DNA of 64,000 nucleotides from Lactonifactor longoviformis DSM 17459 (GCF_900129135.1 NZ_FQVI01000005.1:71437-135436); one strand, 5' to 3'; shown: positions 36,168 through 45,168, numbered from the stretch's first letter. Numbers and translations are program-made. Notes: generated by a model not told the origin, from the letters alone.

Positions 36168-37604
36168 ATGCTGGTAAATATAAATGGAAAAGAGATTGGG
36201 GAAGGTCTGAAAAAGCTGGAAATCACAAACCCTGTGGATGGCTCTGTGATAGACACAGTGCCGGATATCCCGGAGGAATACATCAGCGAAGCTGTCACTG
36301 CAGCCAGACAAGGGCTGAAGGAGTGGGGAGGACTTTCCCAGGCAAACAGAAATGAGATTATCTATAAGTATATACAGCTGTATGAGGAACAGAGGCATGA
36401 GATCGCCAGGCTGCTGACGCTGGAGACGGGCAAAACTCTGGGGGAGGCAGAGGACGAGATTACTGTGTGCACCAGGGTGACCCGGGGATACTGTGAGATG
36501 GCTGCGCATCTGTACGGAAACTGCCTTCCCGGAGGAAGCACCCTGGGGAATCAGGAAAAGGATATCGTATTTACGAGAAGAGAACCCCTTGGAGTTATGG
36601 CCATTATTCTTCCGTTTAACTATCCGGTAGATCTGTATTCCCACAAGGTAATGTCTGCTCTTGTGGCGGGAAATGCTGTGATTATTAAGCCTCCAAGTTA
36701 TAATCCTCTTGCGGTTATCCGCATGGTTCAGCTCCTGTATGAAGCAGGGGTGCCAAAGTGCGCGGCCCAGGTGGTGACCGGAAAGGGAAGCGTGGCGGGA
36801 GACTGCCTGTGCAGGAACCCCGGGCTGGATGCGATTTCTATGACAGGCAGCACAGAGGTAGGAAGGGATATCTATCAGAAAGCTGCGGCTAACCTTACCA
36901 GGGTGTTTTTAGAGCTGGGAGGTAATGATGCTTTTATCGTAATGGACGACGCTGACGTTGACCTGGCGGTGGAGGAGGCCGTGGGCAGCCGGATGGGAAA
37001 TGCCGGACAGATATGCTGTGCCAGCAAGCGTTTTCTGATTCACCAGGCCGTGAAGCAGGAGTTTGTGGAAAAGCTGGTGAAAAGGCTGAAAAAAGTGAAA
37101 ATCGGAGATCCTCTGGATGCAGAGAATAGTGTAGGCTGTTTAATCAGCGAAAGTGCCGCAGCCCAGGTGGAAGAACAGGTTGCGCTGTGCGTAAGTCAGG
37201 GGGCAAAATGTATCCTGGGCGGAAAGCGTCTGGGAGGAGCCTTCTTTGAGCCCACGGTGCTGGATGAGGTAACCGGCGCTATGGATGTGGCCAGGGATAT
37301 GGAGGTCTTCGGGCCGGTATTTCCCATTATCACAGTAACCTCTGAGGAGGAGGCTATTGCCCTGGCCAATCAGTCCTGCTACGGCCTTTCCGGAGCGGTT
37401 TTCAGCAGAAATACAGGAAGGGCAGTCTCCATTGCCTCCAGACTGGAAACAGCGGGAAATGTCATAAACGGCGGAAGTGCCTACCGGACCCCGGATCTTG
37501 CATTCGGCGGTTACAAGAAAAGCGGGATAGGCCGGGAGGGGATATCCCGGACTCTGGAGGAACTGACCCAGGAAAAGAACTACATTTTAAAAGGAGTACT
37601 GTAG
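36168..37604 (+). CDS. Aldehyde dehydrogenase (ALDH superfamily)
   Basis: The 478-residue enzyme has the family residues: Asn in LPFNYP, cofactor Lys in VIIKPPS, TGSTEVGR, catalytic Glu in LELGGND and nucleophile Cys in GQICCASKR. It oxidises an aldehyde to an acid, or to an acyl-thioester if phosphorylated substrates are used, with NAD(P). In this operon it would take the aldehyde released by the DapA-family lyase next door (for example glycolaldehyde, glyceraldehyde or a semialdehyde). That assignment is inference from neighbourhood. The SD ACGGAGG is ahead of ATG. Confidence 0.92.
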   Translation: MLVNINGKEIGEGLKKLEITNPVDGSVIDTVPDIPEEYISEAVTAARQGLKEWGGLSQANRNEIIYKYIQLYEEQRHEIARLLTLETGKTLGEAEDEITVCTRVTRGYCEMAAHLYGNCLPGGSTLGNQEKDIVFTRREPLGVMAIILPFNYPVDLYSHKVMSALVAGNAVIIKPPSYNPLAVIRMVQLLYEAGVPKCAAQVVTGKGSVAGDCLCRNPGLDAISMTGSTEVGRDIYQKAAANLTRVFLELGGNDAFIVMDDADVDLAVEEAVGSRMGNAGQICCASKRFLIHQAVKQEFVEKLVKRLKKVKIGDPLDAENSVGCLISESAAAQVEEQVALCVSQGAKCILGGKRLGGAFFEPTVLDEVTGAMDVARDMEVFGPVFPIITVTSEEEAIALANQSCYGLSGAVFSRNTGRAVSIASRLETAGNVINGGSAYRTPDLAFGGYKKSGIGREGISRTLEELTQEKNYILKGVL

Positions 37605-37616
37605 GAGGTGACGGAA

Positions 37617-38495
37617 ATGCAGGGTATCTATACGGCAATTGTGACAGCATTTAAGGAAGATGGTTCTGTGGACGAGGCAGGAACCAGAGCGGTCATCCGC
37701 CACAGCACAGACCACTGCAGAGCAGATGGGATCTTTGTGGGCGGAACTATGGGAGAACGGTTTAAGATGACCACCAAGGAGGTAAAAGACCTTTTGCGCA
37801 TTGCAGCGGATGAGGCATCTGGTAAAGCTGACCTGGCTGCGAATATTACAGCGCTGGCAGATGAGGAAATTCTGGAACTTGCGGAGGAAGCCCACAGGCT
37901 GGGGTATACGGCGGCAGCTCTGGTGCCCCCGGTATTTCACGGATATTCTCAGGAGGAGATTGTAAATCATTATCTTTATATAGCAGATCATATCCCTCTG
38001 CCTCTGCTTGTGTACGTAATCCCATCTTTTTCAAAGGTTGATTTTACGGAAGAGATGCTTGTGAGACTTCTGGAACATCCCAATATTATAGGATTGAAAT
38101 ATACCCACAATGATTATTATCTGTTGGACCGGGTGAGAGTGAGATGCCCTGAGGCCTCTATTTTTACGGGCTTTGACGATGTACTTCTGCACGCTCTTCT
38201 TATGGGGACAGACGGTGCCATCGGGGGTACCTTTAATCTGACAGGAGCTTTTGCAAAGAAGCTCTATGAGGCGGTAAAGGCAGGAGACTATGCACTTGCT
38301 CTGCGCTATCAGAGAAAGATCAATGATGTGGAGGATATGCTCAATGAGACAGGGCTGTTTCCCACGATAAAAGCGGCACTTGCCTGTATGGAGGTGCCGT
38401 GCGGACAGCTGAAACGTCCAAGCGGGCCTGTCACAGAAGCCCAGATAGAACAGGGAAAGCGGATCTGTGAATATCTGAAGAGGAACGGGGGATGA
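37617..38495 (+). CDS. DapA/NanA-superfamily aldolase or dehydratase
   Basis: The 292-residue TIM-barrel protein has the Schiff-base Lys in IGLKYTHND (about residue 161), the conserved Tyr in LLVYVIPSF and GTMGERFKMTTKE in the dicarboxylate-binding region. The start is ATG 37617, eight bases after GGAGG. Family members cleave 2-keto-3-deoxy acids to pyruvate and an aldehyde, or dehydrate them. Dihydrodipicolinate synthase is unlikely because the gene lies in a sugar cluster. It is placed between an aldehyde dehydrogenase and a mutarotase fusion, consistent with retro-aldol cleavage of a sugar acid followed by aldehyde oxidation. Confidence 0.88.
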   Translation: MQGIYTAIVTAFKEDGSVDEAGTRAVIRHSTDHCRADGIFVGGTMGERFKMTTKEVKDLLRIAADEASGKADLAANITALADEEILELAEEAHRLGYTAAALVPPVFHGYSQEEIVNHYLYIADHIPLPLLVYVIPSFSKVDFTEEMLVRLLEHPNIIGLKYTHNDYYLLDRVRVRCPEASIFTGFDDVLLHALLMGTDGAIGGTFNLTGAFAKKLYEAVKAGDYALALRYQRKINDVEDMLNETGLFPTIKAALACMEVPCGQLKRPSGPVTEAQIEQGKRICEYLKRNGG

Positions 38496-39913
38496 CAGAG
38501 GGGACAGAATATACCGTCAGCAATGGCTTTCTCTCCCTGACGGTGGCTTCCCGGGGGGCTGAGGTGGTGTCACTGCAAAGCCGGGAAGACGGCACAGAAT
38601 TCATCTGGCAGGGGGATCCCCGGTACTGGGAGGAACATTCCCCTCTGCTCTTCCCCGCTGTTGGAGATTGGAAGGATAACCGGTATCTTTATAGAGACAG
38701 AGAATACGAGATGCCTCTGCACGGGTTTGCGAGAAACCAGATTTTTGATGTCCGGCGGAATGAAAATCAGATCATATGCACCCTTGCCGCAGGGGAAGAG
38801 ACAAGGAAGTATTATCCCTTTGACTTTCTGCTGAAGATTGTCTATACCCTGGACAAAAATGTACTGCTGACCGAGCAGTATGTCCATAATCGCTCCGAAG
38901 GCCCAATGCCCTATTCCATCGGAGAACACATTGGCTTCCGGGTTCCCCTGACCGCGGATGAGAGCTATGAGGATTATTATATAGAATTTGATAAGCCCGA
39001 GACTGCTCCCCGCTATCCTCTCATAGATGGGAGGGAAATCGGCCCCCCGGTTCCATGGCTGAAGGAGACCAGACGGGTCAACCTGACCAGGGATATGTTT
39101 GAAGAGGGAGCATGGAATTTTGAAGGGCTGGTCTCTGAGAGGGCTGTTGTGGGGAACACAAGGAACAGCAGCAGAATCATTTTGGACTATCCCGGCTTCA
39201 GCCATTTTTCCCTGTGGTCCAGACCGGATGCTCCCTATCTGTGCATGGAGCCGTGCAACGGAATGGCTGCGGGAACAGAGGAGGGCTTTGATCCCTATCA
39301 AAAGAGAGGGATTCGGATCCTTGAGGCGGGGCAGAGAGATAGTATCGCTTACAGCGTGACGGTTCAGACTGCCTCCACAGACAGAAAAATCAGGGAAACG
39401 TACCAACAGTCAGTCATAGAGAAAAGGACCTCTGTCAGAAAATTTATAAACAGAGTGGTGACAAGGGAAAAGATTCTGCGGATTCTCAGATATGCTATGA
39501 CATCTCCCACCGCGGCAAATAACAGGGAATGGGAATTTTATATAGTAACGGCTCCCCGGGATCGGGAGGCAATTTCTAAGATGAGTCCTTATGCCGGGCC
39601 TGCCAAGGAGGCAGGCGTGCTCATTATCCCATGTCTGAACCGGGAGAAAGTAAGGCTGGATAAACAGGGCAACAGCTGGTGGGTGGAAGATCTGGCGGCC
39701 TGTTCCCAGACCGTTCTCCTGGGGGCAAAGGAAGAGGGGCTTGACGGTGTCTGGCTGGGATTCTATCCCGACCAGGAAAGGGTGGATGCATTGTCTGAAT
39801 ATCTGCAATGCGGCAGCCGATATGTGCCCTTCTCTGTACTGGCGCTGGGATACGCAGAGGGAGAGAGGAAGAAAAGGGACAGGTTCGATCCTGACAGCAT
39901 TCACTTTATATAA
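38492..39913 (+). CDS. Fusion: aldose 1-epimerase-like domain plus nitroreductase domain
   Basis: The 473-residue protein has two complete domains in one frame. Residues 1 to about 290 form a galactose-mutarotase-like domain of the LacX/YeaD group (GAEVVSLQSREDGTEFIWQGD, LHGFARNQIFDV, IGEHIGFRVPL). From about 305 a nitroreductase domain follows, with the FMN-binding KRTSVRKF, SPTAANNREWEFYIV and GVWLGFYPD. The start overlaps the previous stop by 4 bp (ATGA). I know of no common enzyme with this order. A frameshift is excluded by the single open frame, although a merger of two genes by loss of a stop is possible. The mutarotase would equilibrate anomers of the sugar; the role of the flavin domain is unknown. 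Confidence 0.85.
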   Translation: MTEGTEYTVSNGFLSLTVASRGAEVVSLQSREDGTEFIWQGDPRYWEEHSPLLFPAVGDWKDNRYLYRDREYEMPLHGFARNQIFDVRRNENQIICTLAAGEETRKYYPFDFLLKIVYTLDKNVLLTEQYVHNRSEGPMPYSIGEHIGFRVPLTADESYEDYYIEFDKPETAPRYPLIDGREIGPPVPWLKETRRVNLTRDMFEEGAWNFEGLVSERAVVGNTRNSSRIILDYPGFSHFSLWSRPDAPYLCMEPCNGMAAGTEEGFDPYQKRGIRILEAGQRDSIAYSVTVQTASTDRKIRETYQQSVIEKRTSVRKFINRVVTREKILRILRYAMTSPTAANNREWEFYIVTAPRDREAISKMSPYAGPAKEAGVLIIPCLNREKVRLDKQGNSWWVEDLAACSQTVLLGAKEEGLDGVWLGFYPDQERVDALSEYLQCGSRYVPFSVLALGYAEGERKKRDRFDPDSIHFI

Positions 39914-39929
39914 TAGGCATATCGTTTTG

Positions 39930-39972
39930 AGGAGGAAGACTTCTGCTGATTTATACGGAAGCTTCCTCCTTT
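39930..39972. terminator. Terminator between convergent operons
   Basis: AGGAGGAAG and CTTCCTCCT form a long stem (with further pairing GACTTC/GAAGC and a bulge). A T-run follows on the plus strand, and A-rich sequence precedes it for the minus strand. Confidence 0.7.
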
Positions 39973-39994
39973 ACGTACACATTTTTATGTATTT

Positions 39995-40699
39995 CTATGG
40001 GTTCTGCGGGTTGAAAGGGCATCTTAGACCGATACACTGGTTGTTTTTAGCAGTGTAGCCGCAGATGATTTTTTCCGGCTTCTCCATCCGGACATCAAAT
40101 TTTTCCCGGATAAAGTCTGTGGCTTCCAATACAGCAATGGTTGAATTACGTTTACAGCAGCGGGGTCCTCCGATTTTCGCTTCGTGAGCCAGAACACGAG
40201 ATGTCATCTCATTGCACCATCCCCAGGATTCCTCTGACAAAGGACTGGCTCCGGTGATAATGGAGACAGTAATTCCAGTGCTGACTGCGGCGCCGCAGCT
40301 CCCCCATAATCCACAGATACTTCCGGGTACCTGGCGGCCGCGGCTTTGCATCTCTAGCAGTGCCTTTTGCAGATCTATCCCGCCGCCGGCATTTTTATAG
40401 GCGGTCAACAGGCTGCTGCCCACCAAAATATGGTGTTCCGGTCCATGCATATGACAGGAAGGAAGAGTCATCAGCTTAAGCAGGATATCGTAAGGATTTT
40501 TTGAAGTTTCACTCAGGCATACCCCCAAAAAGCTGTCGATACCTTTCATGTGACATTCACTGCACACATAATGTCCGCTTGCACAGCGGCAGTTGCTGGT
40601 TTCAATCTTATGGCACAGGGCACACTCCATCTGTTCTGCTTTCTCCAGATAAACCAACCGTTCTTTACAGATTAAACATTCGTCGTTATTTTTCTGCAT
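39995..40699 (-). CDS. DUF5714-type cysteine-rich protein
   Basis: The 234-residue protein starts at ATG 40699, nine bases after AAAGGAGG. It has an N-terminal zinc-ribbon pair (CLICKERL, CALCHKIETSNCRCASGHYVCSECH) and a C-terminal region with CGLWGSCGAAVSTGI, GGPRCCKRNS and CIGLRCPF. This is the pattern of DUF5714, a family found in methanogens and Clostridia with no established reaction; the many Cys suggest zinc or an Fe-S cluster. It is the last gene of a minus-strand operon with a zinc-ribbon protein and a GNAT enzyme. Assignment to DUF5714 is from memory of the motif pattern. Confidence 0.65.
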   Translation of the reverse strand: MQKNNDECLICKERLVYLEKAEQMECALCHKIETSNCRCASGHYVCSECHMKGIDSFLGVCLSETSKNPYDILLKLMTLPSCHMHGPEHHILVGSSLLTAYKNAGGGIDLQKALLEMQSRGRQVPGSICGLWGSCGAAVSTGITVSIITGASPLSEESWGWCNEMTSRVLAHEAKIGGPRCCKRNSTIAVLEATDFIREKFDVRMEKPEKIICGYTAKNNQCIGLRCPFNPQNP

Positions 40700-40743
40700 C
40701 GTATTCTTCCTCCTTTTATGCTCAAAACTTTTCGGTATCTTAT

Positions 40744-40974
40744 TCATCGAGACTCCGGAACCGGCGTATTTCCAAGCTTCCCTGCCACATCAGCCATGTA
40801 GATAGAAACCTCCCCGCACTCCGGGCAAACCGCCACCTGTGGTTTGCCGATCCGATTGGGGAATAACTTTCTGTCGTCTGTTGCCATCACAATACCATAT
40901 CCGGCACCTTCTACTTTTATGGAGCAATGCTCAACCATCTCCGTGCCACATCTGATACATTTCCTCATAGCCAT
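40744..40974 (-). CDS. Small zinc-ribbon protein
   Basis: The 76-residue protein has two CxxC pairs, CIRCG near the N-terminus and CPECG near residue 50, forming a treble-clef or ribbon zinc site. GGAGG lies just before ATG 40974; a start further upstream would lie in the SD. It resembles small nucleic-acid-binding ribbons of unknown function. It is encoded between the GNAT and DUF5714 genes. Confidence 0.75.
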   Translation of the reverse strand: MAMRKCIRCGTEMVEHCSIKVEGAGYGIVMATDDRKLFPNRIGKPQVAVCPECGEVSIYMADVAGKLGNTPVPESR

Positions 40975-41010
40975 GTCACCTCCCTTCACTGAAAAAATAA
41001 TCACAGAGAT

Positions 41011-41628
41011 TTAACTGTCTGTTACTTTACTATACAAAAGACATTGAAGTTCCACTTTTTTCGTACCCAATTTTAAGATAATATCCTTTTCACCCACACG
41101 TTCAAATCCTCTGTGCTCATAAAATTGGTAAGTGCATGCATTGTCCGTATAAAGGTATATTTTTTTCCCCTTTTCCCGTCGCTCGAATTCTCTGAGAAGA
41201 AAACTGCCGATTCCTTTTATTTTTAGTTCCGGGTTTGCAGCCAAAAAAACGATTTCACCGTCCGGAAGGTTCTGTTTGCGATATTGTATAAACATTTCCT
41301 GATTCGCTTTATCATAGACACCCACACCATCTTTCGAAAAAAGATGCTGTAAAAAGTCGAAAACCTTCACATACAAGAGACTCCAGAAGGTTCGGTATTT
41401 TTTATCTCTGCCCTTCATTTCTGCAAGCAATACGCCGGCAAATTCATCGCCTGCGTAGGCCGAAATGATATGTGTAGCACGGCCCATCTCCAGATACCAA
41501 AAGTATCTGCCATATAAATACAGCAGCAGAGGACTGTCCATATACCAATCAAAGTGCATGCCTGTGATAGCAAATTGTATGGCTTTTTTATAGTCCTTAT
41601 GCTGTAGTTCCCGGATTTCCAATTCCAT
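41011..41628 (-). CDS. GNAT-family N-acetyltransferase
   Basis: The 205-residue protein has the acetyl-CoA-binding pattern of the family: a hydrophobic beta-strand (EIVFLAANPELKIKGIGSFLL), where GIGSFLL corresponds to the Q/RxxGxG/A loop, then IYLYTDNACTYQFYEHRGF, the strand-helix that closes the fold. It transfers an acetyl group to an unknown amine. It is first in the minus-strand operon and has its own promoter. Genes of this type often detoxify or modify small molecules or protein N-termini. Confidence 0.88.
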   Translation of the reverse strand: MELEIRELQHKDYKKAIQFAITGMHFDWYMDSPLLLYLYGRYFWYLEMGRATHIISAYAGDEFAGVLLAEMKGRDKKYRTFWSLLYVKVFDFLQHLFSKDGVGVYDKANQEMFIQYRKQNLPDGEIVFLAANPELKIKGIGSFLLREFERREKGKKIYLYTDNACTYQFYEHRGFERVGEKDIILKLGTKKVELQCLLYSKVTDS

Positions 41629-41645
41629 AAATGCATTCCCTGCTC

Positions 41646-41674
41646 ATTCTAATAATTGAACTGCACTTATCCAA
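41646..41674 (-). promoter_or_regulatory. Promoter of the GNAT-zinc-ribbon-DUF5714 operon
   Basis: On the minus strand TTGGAT (41669-41674) and TAGAAT (41646-41651) are 17 bp apart, 18 bp before ATG 41628. The -35 is weak. Confidence 0.45.
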
Positions 41675-41776
41675 ATAAGGCGGACAAGAGCCGTTATCGT
41701 CAGTGTAGAATAGTGTACATTACTTGTCAATCTTTTTATATTCTTTCCATACTATTGGGGGAGCATAAAATTTAGG

Positions 41777-41805
41777 TTGAAAGGCAGTTACAGGAAAGGT
41801 AAAAT
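41777..41805 (+). promoter_or_regulatory. Promoter of the EIIC-EAL operon
   Basis: TTGAAA (41777-41782) and TAAAAT (41800-41805) are 17 bp apart, 59 bp before ATG 41865. Confidence 0.7.
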
Positions 41806-41864
41806 ATATGGTATAGTAGTAGTTGACTGGGACAGGAAAAGAACTGCAGAGATTGAGGGGCCGT

Positions 41865-43973
41865 ATGTACACAAAGATACTGAGAACTATATATAAGATT
41901 GAAAATAACAATATTTTTTCTTCCATTAGAAAGGGCTTTATACTGCTGATCCCTGTACTTTTGCTGGGATCCTTTGCCCTTTTGTTCCGTAATTTTCCCT
42001 TAGCGATCTTTCAGTCCTTTATAGAGGAATGGGGCGGAGGATTTTTCCTGACGATATTGAATTTTACATTTGATTCTACCGTTGGCTTTATGTCTGTCTA
42101 CCTTGTAATGAGTATCAGCTATTATTATTCCTCAACTATGAAAGAGAGGAATCCTTTTCTCAGAGTGATGGCGATGGTAGTATCTGTGGTCTGCTTTGCT
42201 GCCAGCTTCGGGGCAGCCAGCGGCTCTATGGAATTAAGCGATCTGGGACCTGTTGGGGTCTTTACAGCAATGTTTTCCGCGATAGCGGGAACGCGGCTCT
42301 TTTATCTGTTTTACACCTGGATGGCGAAGGAATACCGGTTCCGCTCTCCGGGAACAGATGTGGATTACCGGAACTCTCTGGCATCTTTGTATCCACTGCT
42401 TTTCTGCTCCCTCATTTTTATCGGAATTAATCTGATGATACAAAAGTCATTCCAGGCAGAGAATCTGAATGATCTGATTACAACCATTATTGTAAATATA
42501 TTCCATGATATAAATGACGGCCTGGGTGCAGGGCTTTTGTATGTGTTTGTTCTGGATTTCCTTTGGGCCTTCGGTATCCATGGGGGGAATGCCCTGGAGC
42601 AGGTGGCACAGACTTATCTGCTTCCCAATGATACGCTGTCAGGGGTTGTCATATCCAAATCTTTCTTAGATAATTACGCCCTAATTGGAGGCTGCGGTGC
42701 CTCTATCTGCCTGCTGCTGGCGCTTCTTTTGTTCGCCCGGGGCAGAGATAACCGGTATCTGGCCCGTTCTGCCGCACCCGCAGTTTTCTTTAATATTAAT
42801 GAAATACTGGTCTACGGGATGCCGGTGGTCCTGAACCCTGTTATGGTGATTCCTTTTATTCTCACGCCAATATTTTCTCTGTTGATTGCTTACGGGGCTG
42901 CTGCCTCAGGGTTTCTGCCAATCCTGCACAAGACTGTAACTTGGACCACACCGGTATTTTTCAGCGGCTATCTGGCCTCGGGATCCTGGAGAGGGGTCCT
43001 GGTACAGCTTGTAATCGTTGCGGCGGGAACAGCTGTCTATGCACCCTTTGTAAAAATTGCTGAACGGGTAAGGAAGAATCAGGCGGAACTGCTCTTGAAT
43101 GAGCTGACGGCACTTGTGAAGGAAAGCCAGAATGAGGGACGGAAGGTTATTCTTCTGGACCGCCATGACAGCATCGGACTTCTGGCCAGAAATATGGCCG
43201 CACAGCTCCGTGTAGATGTAGAGGAGAACAGACTGCCCCTGGAGTTTCAGCCGCAGTTTCACAGCAGCCGGGGCCTGGTGGGGGCAGAAGCTCTGCTCAG
43301 GTGGAAGTATATGGGAGAAAATGTTTACCCTCCTCTGGCAGTATCCCTGGCTCAGGAGGATGGTTTTTTTGACAGGATGACAAACTGTGTGATCAAAATC
43401 TCCATGGGAGTATGCAGGGAACTGCTGGATCTGGGATGGGATGTTACAGTTTCTGCTAATGTATCGGCAGATCAGCTGAACTCCCCTAAATTTACGGAGG
43501 GAGTGCTCCGCATGGCAGATACCTATGGAGTGAACGGCCACTACTGCCTTGAGGTGACGGAAGAAGCCTCCGTAGATAAAATGGAGGAGATACCGGCGCA
43601 CATTAACCGTCTGAAAGCAGCAGGCATCCAGACCGCGGTGGATGATTTCAGTATGGGAAGCACCAGCCTGAAATATCTGCAGCACAATAGTTTCTATGCG
43701 GTAAAGCTGGACGGAGGTCTTGTCAGGGGAATTGCCGGGAACAGCAGAAACCAGGAAATCATTGCCTCTATTATTTCTCTGGGCAAGAGTCTGGAGTTTC
43801 AGGTGATTGCCGAATACGTAGAGTCAGAAGAGATAAGGGATACCCTAAAAAAGCTGGGGTGTGACTTATACCAGGGGTATCTGTACAGCCCGGCCGTGCC
43901 GCTGGAGCAGTTGAAAAGGATGAAGGACCCACAGATAGACTCTAAGAGTCAAGCCGGCAGCCCAAAGGAGTAA
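41865..43973 (+). CDS. Fusion: PTS EIIC-type membrane domain plus EAL c-di-GMP phosphodiesterase
   Basis: The 702-residue protein starts at ATG 41865 (GAGGGG four bases upstream). Residues 15 to about 405 form a lactose/cellobiose-type PTS EIIC domain with ten or so hydrophobic helices, FGIHGGN, and FFNINEILVYGMPVVLNP. A short linker leads to an EAL domain (about 460-690) with EALLRW, Asn in SANVSADQ, EVTEEAS, DDFSMGSTS, VKLDGG and QGYLYSP. The metal-binding and catalytic residues are all present, so it should hydrolyse c-di-GMP. No EIIA or EIIB domain or gene is adjacent, so the EIIC part is probably a sugar sensor that signals rather than an importer. The next gene encodes a GGDEF protein. 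Confidence 0.9.
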   Translation: MYTKILRTIYKIENNNIFSSIRKGFILLIPVLLLGSFALLFRNFPLAIFQSFIEEWGGGFFLTILNFTFDSTVGFMSVYLVMSISYYYSSTMKERNPFLRVMAMVVSVVCFAASFGAASGSMELSDLGPVGVFTAMFSAIAGTRLFYLFYTWMAKEYRFRSPGTDVDYRNSLASLYPLLFCSLIFIGINLMIQKSFQAENLNDLITTIIVNIFHDINDGLGAGLLYVFVLDFLWAFGIHGGNALEQVAQTYLLPNDTLSGVVISKSFLDNYALIGGCGASICLLLALLLFARGRDNRYLARSAAPAVFFNINEILVYGMPVVLNPVMVIPFILTPIFSLLIAYGAAASGFLPILHKTVTWTTPVFFSGYLASGSWRGVLVQLVIVAAGTAVYAPFVKIAERVRKNQAELLLNELTALVKESQNEGRKVILLDRHDSIGLLARNMAAQLRVDVEENRLPLEFQPQFHSSRGLVGAEALLRWKYMGENVYPPLAVSLAQEDGFFDRMTNCVIKISMGVCRELLDLGWDVTVSANVSADQLNSPKFTEGVLRMADTYGVNGHYCLEVTEEASVDKMEEIPAHINRLKAAGIQTAVDDFSMGSTSLKYLQHNSFYAVKLDGGLVRGIAGNSRNQEIIASIISLGKSLEFQVIAEYVESEEIRDTLKKLGCDLYQGYLYSPAVPLEQLKRMKDPQIDSKSQAGSPKE

Positions 43974-43980
43974 AAGAGCC

Positions 43981-45168
43981 ATGTACAATACCATTCAATG
44001 CCTGTTATCCTGTATATTTCTATTACTAGGCTTTCTCATTCTTTGCAAGCACAGATATCCCCTCAGAAGGATGCTGATCGGTTCTGCCCTTATCTTGCTT
44101 TTATGTTTTGGCCTCTATGTGATGGGACTGCGGCTGGGACTGAAGACTCCGGCAGCAGCAGCGATCTGCCTGACGGTTCCTTCCTTTCTGCTCTGCGGGC
44201 AATTGTCCGTATACCGGGACTTCCGGTATGTCTTTACTTTTTGCAGCGCAGACTTATTTGGGATTGTGATTATGGGGCTCTGCAATTCGTTCAATATAGT
44301 TTTGAATCTCGATGTAGAGAATAACAGACTGCTGGCTGCAGAGTACCTTCTGATGTTTTCCGTGCTTTACATGTTTTTGTGGAGAGTGCGCAAAGAGTAT
44401 CTGGAGATTCAGGAAACCCAGAAAAAGGGATGGGGGAGTCTGGCACTTTTATCCGTTACCTTTTATGCCATGATCTATGTGCTCATGGGCTATCCTGCAC
44501 CAATCAGAGAACGGAAGGAATATCTGCCCGTATTTACATTTGTGCTGATCGCTATATCGCTCACATATATTGTGATTTTCCAGTTCATACAGAAGATGAA
44601 ACAGCAGTACGAGGCGGGGGAGATGGAACAGAGGCTCCGGACGGAACAAAAAGAAAAAGAACTGTACTCCCAGATGGCCTATGTGGATTATATGACGAAG
44701 CTGAAAAACAGGGCATATCTTGCAAAGAGAGAGCAGGAATTTCAGGCTGACTGGGAAAAGGTGCTGCCCATGACGTGCATTACCATGGATATCAATAATC
44801 TGAAGCAGGTAAATGATATGAAAGGGCATGCTGCCGGTGACAGCGTAATCCTGAGGGTGGCGGGAATTCTGAGGAAGGTATTTCCAGGGACAGAAGATTT
44901 ATACCGTCTGGGCGGTGATGAATTCATGATCCTTTTGATTGGGGAGGCATCCTGGAAAGATTCCGTTGCTTCCATTGTCCGGGAACTGGAACAGGACAAT
45001 GCAGAGAATGAGATTCCGATTGCGGCAGCGGTGGGGGCTTTTGTCCAGAGAGAAAAGGGTCTGGAGTCTTTCATCTTTAGTATGAAAAAAGCTGACGAAT
45101 ATATGTATGAAGATAAACGAAACTACAAGGAGAGGTGTCATGACGCAGAAAATAAAAGTTACCTGTGA
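43981..45168 (+). CDS. Membrane GGDEF diguanylate cyclase
   Basis: The 395-residue protein has seven to eight hydrophobic segments in the first 205 residues (resembling a 7TM sensor), a coiled coil (about 205-230, EAGEMEQRLRTEQKEKE), and a GGDEF domain (about 235-385) with YRLGGDEFMILL, MDINNLKQVNDMKGHAAGD, and VGAFVQREKG. The active-site motif is intact, so it should make c-di-GMP. It starts 7 bp after the EAL gene. The opposing activities of the two products point to a local control switch. Confidence 0.92.
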   Translation: MYNTIQCLLSCIFLLLGFLILCKHRYPLRRMLIGSALILLLCFGLYVMGLRLGLKTPAAAAICLTVPSFLLCGQLSVYRDFRYVFTFCSADLFGIVIMGLCNSFNIVLNLDVENNRLLAAEYLLMFSVLYMFLWRVRKEYLEIQETQKKGWGSLALLSVTFYAMIYVLMGYPAPIRERKEYLPVFTFVLIAISLTYIVIFQFIQKMKQQYEAGEMEQRLRTEQKEKELYSQMAYVDYMTKLKNRAYLAKREQEFQADWEKVLPMTCITMDINNLKQVNDMKGHAAGDSVILRVAGILRKVFPGTEDLYRLGGDEFMILLIGEASWKDSVASIVRELEQDNAENEIPIAAAVGAFVQREKGLESFIFSMKKADEYMYEDKRNYKERCHDAENKSYL

